Shown: piece by piece, positions 43,329-52,561 of the stretch
How the letters are laid out: every line of letters starts with the position of its first letter
Position numbering within the stretch: the first letter of the stretch is position 1
From: an uncultured Paracoccaceae bacterium
GTDB taxonomy: Bacteria; Pseudomonadota; Alphaproteobacteria; Rhodobacterales; Rhodobacteraceae
Assembly (NCBI GenBank): GCA_958439195.1
Contig: OY288154.1
Coordinates: 84,860 to 148,859, forward strand
Length of the DNA: 64,000 nt
Reading direction: 5' to 3'
Translations under genes and position numbers: made by a program
The notes under the pieces: generated by a model
Database searches by the model: none
The model's input: the letters and a program-made list of their open reading frames with translations, nothing else
Told to the model about the DNA's origin: nothing

Positions 43329-45125
43329 TCAACCGTTTGGGTCTGCGGTTACATATGTCCCCGGTGCAGGGGCCAGGATTTCCGCCCCCGAATCACCCGG
43401 AACACGCGCCTTGATCTTCTTGCCGGATCGCCCTGCCAGCCAGTCACGCCAGCGCGGCCACCAGCTTTCCTTGGTGAATGTCGCGGCGGCCTTCCAATCT
43501 TCCGGCGCACCTTCCAGCGGGGCATCGCTGGTGTAATGGCCATACTTGCCCTTGGACGGCGGGTTGATGATCCCCGCGATATGCCCGCTTTCCGACAGGA
43601 TGAACGTCTTGTCCGCCGACCCCATCTGCTTCACACCGTTGAAACTGCCCCGCCAATGGGCGATGTGATCCGTCTCGCAGGCGATGGCGCACAAAGGCAC
43701 CTTCACATCCGACAGATGGACCGGGCGGCCAAAAACCGGAAAGCCGGTCGTGGCGAAACGGTCGCTCTGGCACAGGCCGCGCAGGTATTCGACGGCCATC
43801 TTCGCGGGCAGGTTCGTGCCGTCGCCATTCCAGTATAGCAGGTCAAAAGCGGGCGGCGCCTCGCCCATCATATAGCTTTTGATCGCCGGCTTGTAGATCA
43901 GGTCATTGGACCGCAAAAAGCTGAAGGTCCGCGCCATGAAGAACCGCGACAGGATACCGTCCTGCGCCGATTGGCGTTCGATCCCGTCCACGAAATCATC
44001 GTTCAGGAACACCCCCACCTCGCCCGGATCGGAAAAGTCGGTCAACGTGGTGAACAGCGTGGCCGATTTCACCGAATGATCGCCGGCCTTTTCCAGATGC
44101 GCCAGCGCCAGCGAAAGCGTGGTCCCCCCGATGCAATAGCCCACGCAATTGATCTGCTTTTCGCCGGTTATGCGGCGCACCTCGGCCATGGCGCGCAGAT
44201 ACCCGTCACGGATATAGTCGTCCAACCCCACATCCGCATAGCTGGCATCAGGGTTCACCCAGCTTACGACAAACACCGTAAACCCTTGTTCCACCAGCCA
44301 TTTCACCATGCTGCTGGCGGGCTTCATATCCAGGATATAGAATTTGTTGATCCAGGGCGGAAAGAACAGAAGCGGGGTCTGATACACCTTTTCGGTCGTG
44401 GGCGTGTATTGGATCAGTTCGAACATCCGGTTGCGATAAACCACCGCACCGGGCGTGGTGGCGATGTTCTGGCCCACATGAAACGCCTCGGGATCGGCCA
44501 GCGTGACAACCAGATCACCGGCATTCGCCTCGATGTCGTGGACAAGGTTTTCCAACCCCTTCACCAGGCTTTCGCCATCCGTCTCGACCGCCTTTTCCAG
44601 CGCGTCGGGATTGGTGCCCAGAAAATTCGTCGGCGCGAACATGTCGACGATCTGCCGCGTGAAATACTCCACCCTGCGCTTATCGGCGGGGTCCAGCGTT
44701 TCCATGTCGCCCACCGCTTCGGTGATGGCGGCGGCGTTCATCAGATATTGCTGTTTCAGGTAATTGAAAAACGGATGGCTCTGCCACAGCGGGTTGGTGA
44801 AACGCCGATCCTCCGGCGTCGGGTCCGGCGGGGCCTTCAGCTCGCCCTTGGCAAGGGTCTGCTGCGCCTCGACGTAATGCTTCAGGCTTTTGCCCCAATA
44901 GTTGATCTGGTGTTCCAGGATCTTGGCGGGGTTCTGCATCATCTCGGCCAGATAGGCGGCGGCGGCTTTCATATACACGTCGGATGACGGGCCGCTCAGC
45001 GCCGCGTCCACCTGCTTGCGCTTTGCCATCGCCGCGACAAGCCGCTGTGACAACTCTTCGACCTTGGCAAGATTCGCGTTCAGCCTAACGATGCGTTCGC
45101 CTGCGTCGTTGTCTTCCGTTGTCAT
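43329..45125 (-). CDS. phaC: Class I poly(3-hydroxyalkanoate) synthase
   Basis: A 598-residue polymerase. The lipase-like box GYCIGG near residue 320 contains the catalytic Cys, with Asp in CETDHIAHW and His in SGHIAG later. The PhaC N-terminus (YMKAAAAYLAEMMQNPAKILEHQINYWGKSLKHY) and NPLWQSHPFFNYLKQQYL are typical of class I. Divergent from phaZ; phaP and phaR follow on the same strand. Confidence 0.95.
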   Translation of the reverse strand: MTTEDNDAGERIVRLNANLAKVEELSQRLVAAMAKRKQVDAALSGPSSDVYMKAAAAYLAEMMQNPAKILEHQINYWGKSLKHYVEAQQTLAKGELKAPPDPTPEDRRFTNPLWQSHPFFNYLKQQYLMNAAAITEAVGDMETLDPADKRRVEYFTRQIVDMFAPTNFLGTNPDALEKAVETDGESLVKGLENLVHDIEANAGDLVVTLADPEAFHVGQNIATTPGAVVYRNRMFELIQYTPTTEKVYQTPLLFFPPWINKFYILDMKPASSMVKWLVEQGFTVFVVSWVNPDASYADVGLDDYIRDGYLRAMAEVRRITGEKQINCVGYCIGGTTLSLALAHLEKAGDHSVKSATLFTTLTDFSDPGEVGVFLNDDFVDGIERQSAQDGILSRFFMARTFSFLRSNDLIYKPAIKSYMMGEAPPAFDLLYWNGDGTNLPAKMAVEYLRGLCQSDRFATTGFPVFGRPVHLSDVKVPLCAIACETDHIAHWRGSFNGVKQMGSADKTFILSESGHIAGIINPPSKGKYGHYTSDAPLEGAPEDWKAAATFTKESWWPRWRDWLAGRSGKKIKARVPGDSGAEILAPAPGTYVTADPNG

Positions 45126-45232
45126 GCGAAAAATTCCCCCCTATCCTCGCCGCTACGCAGCATACCGCCGCCTGTCCGGGGGGGGAAGCTGCGAATATGT
45201 GGAACGACCCCTTCCGGACAAGGAGACGCACG

Positions 45233-46510
45233 TTGCAGTATATGTATACCTACGACCTGATGGAGACGACCCGCAACACGAATGAATGGCTGGGGGCCAC
45301 CGCGCGTGCGATGGCGTCCTATCCGGCCTTTGCCCTGTCGTTGAACCCGATGCTGCCCCTGATCGCCGCCTGGGGCGAGGTGACGGAACGCACCTTCGGC
45401 CGCATGGTGGCCAAACCCGACTGGGGCATCCGGTCCATCGTCGGGCCGGATGGCACCGATCATCTGGTAGATGTAAAGACCGTAGTGGAAAAGCCCTTCG
45501 GCGATCTGGTGCAATTCTTCGTCCGCCGCCGCGCCCCGATGGCGCGCAAAATCCTTTTGGTGGCACCGATGTCGGGCCATTACGCCACGCTTCTGCGGTC
45601 CACCGTTGCCTCGCTGCTGCCCGATGCCGATGTCTATGTCACCGACTGGCACAATGCCCGTGACATCCCGGTCAGCGCCGGGAAATTCGATGTCGAGGAT
45701 TACACCCTCTACCTCGTCGAATTCATGCGCGCCCTGGGGCCAGAGGTGAACGTGATCGCCGTCTGCCAACCGGCCCCGCTGACGCTTGCCGCCACCGCCT
45801 ACCTCGCCGCCGAAGACCCGGACGCCCAGCCACGCAGCCTGACGCTGATCGGTGGCCCGATCGACCCGGATGCCGCCGCCACCGAAGTCACCGATTTCGG
45901 CCGCCGCGTGACGATGGGCCAATTGGAACAGACCGCCATCCAGCGTGTCGGCTTCAAATACAAGGGCGCAGGGCGGCTGGTCTATCCGGGCCTGTTGCAG
46001 TTGCAAAGTTTCATCTCGATGAACGCCGAACGCCATTCCAAGGCCTTCAGCGAACAGATCCTGCGCGTCGCACGGGGCGAGGCATCGGATCACGATGCCC
46101 ATAACCGCTTTTATGATGAATACCTTGCCGTGATGGACATGACGGCAGAGTTCTACCTGTCCACGGTCGAGCGTATCTTCAAGAACCGCGAAATCGCGCT
46201 GAACGAATTTACCGTGAACGGCAAGAAGATCGACATCGGCGCCATCACGCAGGTCGCTGTGAAAACCGTCGAAGGCGCGAATGATGATATCAGCGCGCCG
46301 GGCCAATGCATCGCCGCGCTGGATCTGCTGACCGGCCTTCCCGACAGCAAGAAAGCCAGCCATCTGGAACCCGGCGCCGGGCATTACGGCATCTTCGCGG
46401 GCAAAAGCTGGCGGCTGAACATCCGCCCGCTGGTGCTCAGCTTCATTGACGCCAATGCCGACGCGCCCAAGGCCAAAAAGGCAAAGATCACTCTGGCCGC
46501 TTCGCAGTAA
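45233..46510 (+). CDS. phaZ: Intracellular polyhydroxyalkanoate depolymerase
   Basis: A 425-residue PhaZa-type depolymerase that mobilises stored PHB. Blocks include YTYDLMETTRNTNEWLGATARAM, the nucleophile-bearing VCQPAPLTLAATAYLA, and the C-terminal HLEPGAGHYGIFAGKSWR with catalytic His. TTG 45233 is the most likely start: AAGGAG ends 7 bases before it, whereas ATG 45242 (three codons later) is 16 bases from it. The 3' end overlaps the convergent hydrolase by 23 bases. Confidence 0.9.
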   Translation: MQYMYTYDLMETTRNTNEWLGATARAMASYPAFALSLNPMLPLIAAWGEVTERTFGRMVAKPDWGIRSIVGPDGTDHLVDVKTVVEKPFGDLVQFFVRRRAPMARKILLVAPMSGHYATLLRSTVASLLPDADVYVTDWHNARDIPVSAGKFDVEDYTLYLVEFMRALGPEVNVIAVCQPAPLTLAATAYLAAEDPDAQPRSLTLIGGPIDPDAAATEVTDFGRRVTMGQLEQTAIQRVGFKYKGAGRLVYPGLLQLQSFISMNAERHSKAFSEQILRVARGEASDHDAHNRFYDEYLAVMDMTAEFYLSTVERIFKNREIALNEFTVNGKKIDIGAITQVAVKTVEGANDDISAPGQCIAALDLLTGLPDSKKASHLEPGAGHYGIFAGKSWRLNIRPLVLSFIDANADAPKAKKAKITLAASQ

Positions 46511-47231
46511 CCCTGAGCATCATGGGGCCATTGAGAAATGTCTCAATGGCCTCTGTCACCGCCTCGGGCTGTTCCAGCGTCGGCATGTGTCCGGCATTGT
46601 CTATCGTGACCAGCTTGCCAAAAGGCGCAAGCTGCGCCGCGAAATCCTGCCGACGCAGGGGGATCAACGGGTCGGCGGCCCCGGCAAGGATCAGCAGGGG
46701 CAGGTTGGCCCGACGCAACGTCTTTTGCTGATCCGGGCGGCGTTGCAGGGCGCGCGATTGCCGCAGGAACACCCCTTCCCCCAGATTCAGCGCCATGTCG
46801 CACATCAGCGCCATGATCTCATCCCGCCATTCGCTGGGGGCAAAGGCCGTTTCAGGATATTCCTGCGCCACCACCTGCTTCAACCGCCCCGCCTTGGCCG
46901 CCACGATCCGCGCCTCGCGCGCGGCGGCGGTGGCGGGCTGTTCCGCCAGAGGATCGGTGCTGATCAGCACGGCCCGGCTGGCCCGCCCCTGATCACGCCC
47001 CAGATCGCGGCGCAGAATATCCAGCGCCACATCCCCCCCCAGCCCCAGCCCGATCAGCGTGAATTTCGGCGGCGCCGACGCAAGGATCGCCTCTGACATC
47101 TGCTCGACCGTGTCGCCCCGCATGGGCAGGGCAATATGCAGCGGATATTTCGCCCCCAGATGCACGATCTGCGGCAGAAACACCCGCGCGTCACACAAAA
47201 GACCGGGCACCAGGACGATGGGTTCGGTCAC
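46488..47231 (-). CDS. Alpha/beta hydrolase fold protein lacking the nucleophile serine
   Basis: A 247-residue alpha/beta hydrolase homologue with oxyanion-side IVLVPGLLCDARVF, GDTVEQM and a C-terminal NAGHMPTLEQPEAV (His). The nucleophile elbow reads IGLGLGGDVAL: the expected Ser (GxSxGG) is Gly. GTG 47231 (4-base overlap with the preceding stop, GTGA) is preferred over ATG 47246. It is the last of three coupled hydrolase genes and could be a non-catalytic partner or a misread; codons are unambiguous in this sequence. Confidence 0.78.
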   Translation of the reverse strand: MTEPIVLVPGLLCDARVFLPQIVHLGAKYPLHIALPMRGDTVEQMSEAILASAPPKFTLIGLGLGGDVALDILRRDLGRDQGRASRAVLISTDPLAEQPATAAAREARIVAAKAGRLKQVVAQEYPETAFAPSEWRDEIMALMCDMALNLGEGVFLRQSRALQRRPDQQKTLRRANLPLLILAGAADPLIPLRRQDFAAQLAPFGKLVTIDNAGHMPTLEQPEAVTEAIETFLNGPMMLRVTAKRPE

Positions 47232-48208
47232 AGCCCCCGCGCCCATTCGGTGATGATGTCGATCACCGGCTCGGTCTGGCCGGGGCTCATGATGTCGCCC
47301 GCGATGACATGCGACAGCGGGTCATCATCGCCCTGCACCTCGCGCGTCTCTACCCGGATCGGCCCACCCCAGGCCTGAACGACGGGCGGAATGCGCGCAG
47401 GGTCGATCACCTGATCCGCCGGGGCATAGATGAACAGCGCAGGCGTGGCGGCCTGCCCGTAATCGGCATCGCGCGCGGCGCGGATCAGCCGCGCCATCGG
47501 ATAGATCGCGGCTGTGGGGTATTCCGTCGTCCAATGCCGCCCCTGTTCATCATTCAGCGGGGTGAAGGCGCGGGTTTCCCCCACCACCCTTTCGCCCCAG
47601 CTTTCGACAAAGGGCGCATCCAAGATCCACTGCGCCGGGACGTGAATCCCGAAATTCGGTGAAATCATCACCGTCCCCGCCAGCCCCTCATTCAGCGCCG
47701 GATCGGCCGCAGCCAGCGCCGCCAAGGTGCCCCCGGTGGATGTGCCGATGACCACCACCCGCTCGCCCAGACGGCGGCCAATTGCCATCGCCTCGGCCAT
47801 GTCGAACAGCCAATCCTCGGCGCTTGCCGTGGCCATCGCCTTGCCATCACGCCCATGCCCCGCCAGCCGCGTAAAGAACAGGTTCGCGCCAAGGTTCCGC
47901 GCTACCTCTTCCGGCACGGGGCGAATTTCGGCTGGGCTGGCGGAAAACCCGTGGACATAGACGATGGCCAGCGGCGTCTTTGCGCCCTTCGCCCCGGCCC
48001 ACAGGATGCGCTTGCCGTCACCGGGCCGAATGTCGGTAAATTGCTGTTCGCGCCCCGTAACCCACCCTTCGGGATCGGCCGGAATGTCGGTTTCTGAAAA
48101 CTCGATGGTCCGGTCAACCCCGCTGCGCGGGACTGCCAGCCAGATAAACACCCCGCCCACCACCAGAACCAGCAACCCCCGGCCAAGCCATTTCCCGAAT
48201 GCCCGCAT
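47228..48208 (-). CDS. Alpha/beta hydrolase (membrane-anchored serine carboxylesterase-like)
   Basis: A 326-residue hydrolase with a single N-terminal membrane helix (about 9-26). The nucleophile elbow is GTSTGGTLAAL (Ser near residue 145), preceded by YVHGFSASPAEIRPVPEEVA and followed by Asp (APADQVID) and His (DDPLSHVIAG). The start overlaps the upstream hydrolase stop by one base. Substrate unknown; probably an esterase or lysophospholipase acting at the membrane. Confidence 0.83.
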   Translation of the reverse strand: MRAFGKWLGRGLLVLVVGGVFIWLAVPRSGVDRTIEFSETDIPADPEGWVTGREQQFTDIRPGDGKRILWAGAKGAKTPLAIVYVHGFSASPAEIRPVPEEVARNLGANLFFTRLAGHGRDGKAMATASAEDWLFDMAEAMAIGRRLGERVVVIGTSTGGTLAALAAADPALNEGLAGTVMISPNFGIHVPAQWILDAPFVESWGERVVGETRAFTPLNDEQGRHWTTEYPTAAIYPMARLIRAARDADYGQAATPALFIYAPADQVIDPARIPPVVQAWGGPIRVETREVQGDDDPLSHVIAGDIMSPGQTEPVIDIITEWARGL

Positions 48209-48954
48209 CACACCACACCACTGACCTGTTCGATTGCCTCTCCGATCATGGCAAGGCATTCCGGCGTTGAAAAGCGGTGATCCGCGCCTTTCACCAACGT
48301 CACCCGCAAATCGGCGCAATCGGCGTGATCCATCAACCGCAGCGCTACAGCAGGCGGCACATCCGTATCTGCCGTGCCTTGCAGGATGCGCACCGGAAAC
48401 GGCAAAGCCAGCGGCGCGCGCAACACCAGGTGGCGGCGACCATCCTCGATCAGGCGGCGGGTGATCGGATAGCCATCGGCCGAATATTCTGATGGCACGG
48501 TCACCACGCCATCGCGCATCAACGCCGCGCGCTGGGGGTCGGAAAACCCGGCCCACATGCTGTCTTCCGTGAAATCTGGCGCGGGGGCGATGCCTACAAA
48601 CCCCCTGATCCGATCCGGGATCGCCTTGGCCACCAGCAGCGATATCCACCCCCCCATCGACGACCCGACCAGAACCTGCGGCCCCTCGGTCAGCGCGTCG
48701 ATGGCCGCCAGCGCATCCTCGGCCCAGTCACCGATGGCCCCGTCCCGAAACGCCCCCGACGATTGCCCGTGCCCGGAATAGTCAAACCCCAGGAACGCCC
48801 GCCCCCGCGCCTGCGCCCAGTCTTGCAGGAACACCGCCTTTGTTCCCGTCATGTCCGACATGAACCCCCCCAGAAACACCACCCCCGGCCCCTGCCCCGC
48901 CGTGCGGACATGGGCGATGCGGCGGCCTTGCGGTGTGGAAAGGTGGTCGGTCAT
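48208..48954 (-). CDS. Alpha/beta hydrolase (carboxylesterase / thioesterase-like)
   Basis: A 248-residue cytosolic hydrolase: GVVFLGGFMSDMTGTKA, FDYSGHGQSSG, nucleophile VGSSMGGWISLL (Ser near 98), Asp in LQGTADTDVPP and His in VKGADHRFS. Resembles ABHD10/YqiA-like esterases. First gene of a three-hydrolase operon, all translationally coupled by 1-4 base overlaps. Upstream region 48955-49164 contains nothing else recognisable. Confidence 0.85.
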   Translation of the reverse strand: MTDHLSTPQGRRIAHVRTAGQGPGVVFLGGFMSDMTGTKAVFLQDWAQARGRAFLGFDYSGHGQSSGAFRDGAIGDWAEDALAAIDALTEGPQVLVGSSMGGWISLLVAKAIPDRIRGFVGIAPAPDFTEDSMWAGFSDPQRAALMRDGVVTVPSEYSADGYPITRRLIEDGRRHLVLRAPLALPFPVRILQGTADTDVPPAVALRLMDHADCADLRVTLVKGADHRFSTPECLAMIGEAIEQVSGVV

Positions 48955-49164
48955 CAGGGCGCTCCTTCTTTGCGGCCGTCATATCAGGCGGCCGCCCGCA
49001 TCCCAACCCCGCGCAAAGGGGCCGTCGTGCAACAGCGCGTGACAGACCCGCCACCGCCCCACCCGTCGGGCAGTTGACAATCCCACCCCGCCCGCGCAGG
49101 AAAGGCGCGACATAACCCGCAACCGGGCGTTCCGTGGGCGCCAAATCGACGAGGAGAGCCTGCT

Positions 49165-51111
49165 ATGGCCCAGATTTCCCTGACATTTCCCGATGGAAAC
49201 ACGCGCGTTTTCGACAAAGGCGTAACCCCGGCCCAGGTCGCCGCGTCCATCGCCCCCAGCCTCGCCAAAGCCGCGATTTCCGCACAGGTGGATGGCCTCC
49301 ATTGGGATTTGCAATGGCCGATCCACAAAGATGCCCGCCTCTCCATCAACACGATAAAGGATGATGGCCCCGCGCTGGAACTGATCCGCCACGATCTGGC
49401 GCATATCATGGCCCGCGCGGTGCAGGAGATTTGGCCCGATGTGAAGGTCACCATCGGCCCCGTGCGCGATTACGGCTGGTTCTACGATTTTGACCGGGCA
49501 GAACCCTTCACCCCTGATGATCTTGGCCAGATCGAGGCCCGGATGAAACAGATCATCAACGCCCGCGATCCCGTCCGCACCGAAATCTGGTCCCGCGCCG
49601 ACGCGCTGGCCTATTACGAAGGCCGCGGCGAACCCTACAAGGTGGAACTGGTCAACAAGATCCCCGAAGATCAGGATCTGCGCATGTATTGGCACGGCGA
49701 TTGGCAAGACCTCTGCCGTGGTCCGCATTTCCAGCACACAGGTCAGGTGCCCGCCGACGGGTTCAAGCTGACCCATGTCGCCGGCGCCTATTGGCTGGGC
49801 GACAGCACCCGCCCCATGTTGCAACGCATCTACGGCGTCGCCTTCAAGAACCGCGATGACCTGAAATCCCACATGACCATGCTGGAAGAGGCAGCAAAGC
49901 GCGACCACCGCAAGCTGGGCCGCGAAATGGGCCTGTTCCACATGCAGGAAGAGGCACCGGGTCAGATTTTCTGGCACCCGAACGGCTGGACGATCTACAC
50001 CGCCTTGCAGGATTACATGCGCCGCCAGCAGCGCCGCGACGGCTATGTTGAGGTGAACACCCCGCAAGTCGTGAACCGCAAGCTGTGGGAAGCGTCGGGT
50101 CACTGGGAAAACTACCGCGAAAACATGTTCATCGTTGAGGTGGACGAAGAAGGCGCGCGCGAAAAGGTCGTCAACGCCCTGAAACCCATGAACTGCCCCT
50201 GCCATGTGCAAATCTTCAACGTGGGCCTGAAATCCTATCGTGACCTGCCGATCCGCATGGCGGAATTCGGCTCCTGCGCGCGCTATGAACCCTCGGGCGC
50301 GTTGCACGGCATCATGCGGGTGCGCGGCTTTACCCAGGACGACGCGCACATCTTCTGCACCCTCGATCAGGTCGAGGCGGAATCGAAGAAATTCATCGAA
50401 TTCCTGGCAAAAATCTATTCCGATCTGGGCTTCGACAAATGGCGCGTGAAACTCTCCACCCGCCCCGAAAAGCGCGTCGGTTCCGATGAAATCTGGGACA
50501 AGATGGAGGCCGCGCTGGCCAATGCCTGCACCGCGGCGGGCTATGCCTATGAACTCTTCCCCGGCGAAGGCGCCTTCTACGCGCCCAAACTGGAATTCGT
50601 GCTGACCGATGCCATCGGGCGCGATTGGCAATGCGGCACCCTTCAGCTTGATCCGAACCTGCCTGAACGACTGGATGCCAGCTATATCGGCGAAGACGGC
50701 GCGAAACACCGCCCCTTCATGCTGCACCGCGCCTGCCTTGGGTCGTTTGAACGCTTCATCGGCATCCTGATCGAAAACCACGCGGGTAAGCTGCCTTTCT
50801 GGCTGGCCCCACGTCAGGTGGTCGTGGCCTCCATCGTGTCGGACGCCGATCCCTTCGTGGAAGAGGTCGTCACCGCCCTGACCCTTGCCGGGGTGCGGGC
50901 CGAGGCGGACATGCGCAATGAAAAGATCAACTACAAGGTCCGCGAACATTCCGTCGGCAAGGTTCCGGTGATCCTGGCCATCGGCATGAAAGAGGTCGAA
51001 GATCGTACCGTTTCCGTCCGCCGTCTGGGCGAAACACGGACCGAAACCATGCCGCTGGATGCGCTGGTGGCCGAACTGGCCGCCGCTGCCCTGCCGCCGG
51101 ATCTGCGCTGA
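49165..51111 (+). CDS. thrS: Threonyl-tRNA synthetase
   Basis: A 648-residue class II synthetase with an N-terminal TGS domain (1-62), an editing domain with HDLAHIMARAVQEIW (HxxxH near 73), the core with MNCPCHVQIF and the zinc Cys, motif 3 (WQCGTLQLDPNLPERLDA... RACLGSFERFI) and an anticodon-binding domain (about 540-640). Ribosome site GAGGAG is 12 bases before the ATG. Ends at a terminator. Confidence 0.96.
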   Translation: MAQISLTFPDGNTRVFDKGVTPAQVAASIAPSLAKAAISAQVDGLHWDLQWPIHKDARLSINTIKDDGPALELIRHDLAHIMARAVQEIWPDVKVTIGPVRDYGWFYDFDRAEPFTPDDLGQIEARMKQIINARDPVRTEIWSRADALAYYEGRGEPYKVELVNKIPEDQDLRMYWHGDWQDLCRGPHFQHTGQVPADGFKLTHVAGAYWLGDSTRPMLQRIYGVAFKNRDDLKSHMTMLEEAAKRDHRKLGREMGLFHMQEEAPGQIFWHPNGWTIYTALQDYMRRQQRRDGYVEVNTPQVVNRKLWEASGHWENYRENMFIVEVDEEGAREKVVNALKPMNCPCHVQIFNVGLKSYRDLPIRMAEFGSCARYEPSGALHGIMRVRGFTQDDAHIFCTLDQVEAESKKFIEFLAKIYSDLGFDKWRVKLSTRPEKRVGSDEIWDKMEAALANACTAAGYAYELFPGEGAFYAPKLEFVLTDAIGRDWQCGTLQLDPNLPERLDASYIGEDGAKHRPFMLHRACLGSFERFIGILIENHAGKLPFWLAPRQVVVASIVSDADPFVEEVVTALTLAGVRAEADMRNEKINYKVREHSVGKVPVILAIGMKEVEDRTVSVRRLGETRTETMPLDALVAELAAAALPPDLR

Positions 51112-51121
51112 TCACCACAGG

Positions 51122-51148
51122 AAAAGGCACCAAAAGGTGCCTTTTTTC
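51122..51148 (+). terminator. Rho-independent terminator of thrS
   Basis: AAAAGGCACC (51122-51131) pairs with GGTGCCTTTT (51136-51145), loop AAAA, followed by TT. It starts 10 bases after the thrS stop. Confidence 0.9.
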
Positions 51149-51413
51149 CTTTGCACCGCTGATTCGCCACAGGTCCGAACTTGGCCCGAAATCCCCGAAA
51201 ACCCGCAATTATCCCCAATTTTCATTGGCTTGCCGCCCGAATCCATGCCTTGGATTCAGGCTTGATTTTATATCGGGCTTTGGCATGATTTTCCCAGTGA
51301 CGACAGACTTTCGACCGCCTCCTGCATTGCACAGGCAGCCGGACCTAGGAAGACCTGGCTGCACGGCCTGACGGCAATCGCGCCGCGGGGAGGTAGTGAA
51401 AGGAGAATGCGGA
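51149..51413 (+). other. Gap upstream of the cold-shock gene (long 5' leader)
   Basis: No gene is visible in these 265 bases. Two local hairpins can form: GAATCCA/TGGATTC at 51239-51257 and GCAGCC/GGCTGC at 51335-51362, and an AAGGAG site at 51400-51405 precedes the csp start. A long structured leader is typical of cold-shock mRNAs, which would be regulated by RNA folding; here that is inferred from position only. Confidence 0.5.
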
Positions 51414-51620
51414 ATGCCAACGGGCACCGTAAAGTGGTTCAACTCGACCAAGGGCTTCGGGTTCATCGCCCCGGACGATGGCGGCAAGGATGTGTTCGTG
51501 CATATCTCGGCCGTTGAACGGGCGGGATTGAAGGGTTTGAACGACAATCAGAAGATCGGATACGAATTGCAGTCTGGCCGTGACGGGCGGGCCTCTGCCT
51601 CGGATCTGCGGATATTGTGA
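51414..51620 (+). CDS. Cold-shock domain protein (CspA family)
   Basis: A 68-residue RNA chaperone with RNP1 KGFGFI and RNP2 VFVHIS on a small beta barrel (GTVKWFNSTKGFGFIAPDDGG). Length and motifs match CspA/CspD proteins. ATG 51414 is selected because AAGGAG lies 8 bases upstream and the fold begins there. Followed by a terminator. Confidence 0.93.
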   Translation: MPTGTVKWFNSTKGFGFIAPDDGGKDVFVHISAVERAGLKGLNDNQKIGYELQSGRDGRASASDLRIL

Positions 51621-51639
51621 CCGCGTGATGTATCAAAGC

Positions 51640-51664
51640 AAAGGCCCGCCATGCGCGGGCCTTT
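51640..51664. terminator. Bidirectional terminator between csp and arsC-like genes
   Basis: AAAGGCCCGC (51640-51649) pairs with GCGGGCCTTT (51655-51664), loop CATGC, with a T run after it on the plus strand and an A-rich side upstream. It separates convergent genes. Confidence 0.8.
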
Positions 51665-51669
51665 TGCCG

Positions 51670-51996
51670 TTACAGCAGCTTGGCCTGCACCGCATCATCC
51701 CAGCCAAGGTGCCACTCTGCCCCGTTGCGGATCACCGGCCGCTTCATCACGGCGGGTTGCGCGGCAATCTGCGCCTCCGGTTCCGATGCCTTCAGAAATT
51801 CACCGAACCCACGATAGGTGGTCGACGATTTGTTGATCACCCGATCCCCGAATTCCGTCACAATCTCCATGATCTCCGCCTCTGACAGCGGGTTTGCACG
51901 GACATCGCGGAACGTCACGTCATGCCCCGCCCCTTGCAGTGCCTTGATTGCCTTCTTGCAGGTGTCGCAGGTGGGAATACCGTAAAGGATCATCAT
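51670..51996 (-). CDS. ArsC/Spx-family reductase-like protein (YffB type)
   Basis: A 108-residue thioredoxin-fold protein with YGIPTCDTCKKA (Cys10 and Cys13) at the N-terminus, VTFRDVRANPL and the C-terminal cis-Pro region AVMKRPVIRNG typical of YffB/ArsC-like proteins. Relatives reduce arsenate or other thiols; without other ars genes the glutaredoxin-like YffB group fits best. Start at 51996; a second ATG follows at once. Confidence 0.86.
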   Translation of the reverse strand: MMILYGIPTCDTCKKAIKALQGAGHDVTFRDVRANPLSEAEIMEIVTEFGDRVINKSSTTYRGFGEFLKASEPEAQIAAQPAVMKRPVIRNGAEWHLGWDDAVQAKLL

Positions 51997-52065
51997 CTTC
52001 GCCTGTTCACTATTTGGGACCGCGCCACAGCAGGGTTTGCACAGGCGCGGCGCGTTGAAAAGGTG

Positions 52066-52461
52066 TTAACCGGTGACCGCCCGCGTAATGGCCACCCCGG
52101 CCCATGCCGAAAACCCGGTCAGCACCGTGCCCCAGATCGTATCGGTCATCACCATCTGCCAATGCCAATCCCGCATGATGGCATAGGATGTGAATTCATA
52201 GGTGCCATAGGCCATCGCCCCGATGATCATCGCCGGAATCAACACCGGCGCCCCCGTCCGCAACCCCGCCCAGGACACCAGATACACAAGCCCCGCCACA
52301 TAGGCGAGGTAGAACAAAGCCGCCGGAACGATGCGGATATTCTCCAGCATCAGACCCCCAATATGGCGGCTGAACAGCGGCTTCATCACCAGCGTCAACA
52401 TGATCGCATCAAGGATCAGGAAGACGGCGGCGGTGGAAAAATACAAAACGGCGACTTGCAT
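52066..52461 (-). CDS. DUF2177 family membrane protein
   Basis: A 131-residue inner-membrane protein with about four transmembrane helices and the DUF2177 pattern (VFLILDAIMLTLVMKPLFSRHIGGLM, FEFTSYAIMRDWHWQMVMTDTIWGTVLTG). Function unknown. ATG 52461 has an AAAGGAG ribosome site; longer in-frame reading to 52674 lacks family likeness. Confidence 0.85.
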   Translation of the reverse strand: MQVAVLYFSTAAVFLILDAIMLTLVMKPLFSRHIGGLMLENIRIVPAALFYLAYVAGLVYLVSWAGLRTGAPVLIPAMIIGAMAYGTYEFTSYAIMRDWHWQMVMTDTIWGTVLTGFSAWAGVAITRAVTG

Positions 52462-52561
52462 GTGGGATGCTCCTTTGCCTGTCACAGCTAGCACAGCCAG
52501 CCCTGGGGGAAAGGGCTGGCCCGTTACACCACGCGCCGATGGCCGCACGCCCCCACCCCGG

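Noticed and set aside
48955..49164. T-box or other leader control upstream of thrS
   Set aside because: No specifier/antiterminator-like structure or terminator is seen, and T-boxes are not expected in alphaproteobacteria.
48979..50949. A 656-codon minus-strand open frame opposite thrS
   Set aside because: It is antisense to an unmistakable threonyl-tRNA synthetase and its residues reflect codon-position bias of the sense gene.
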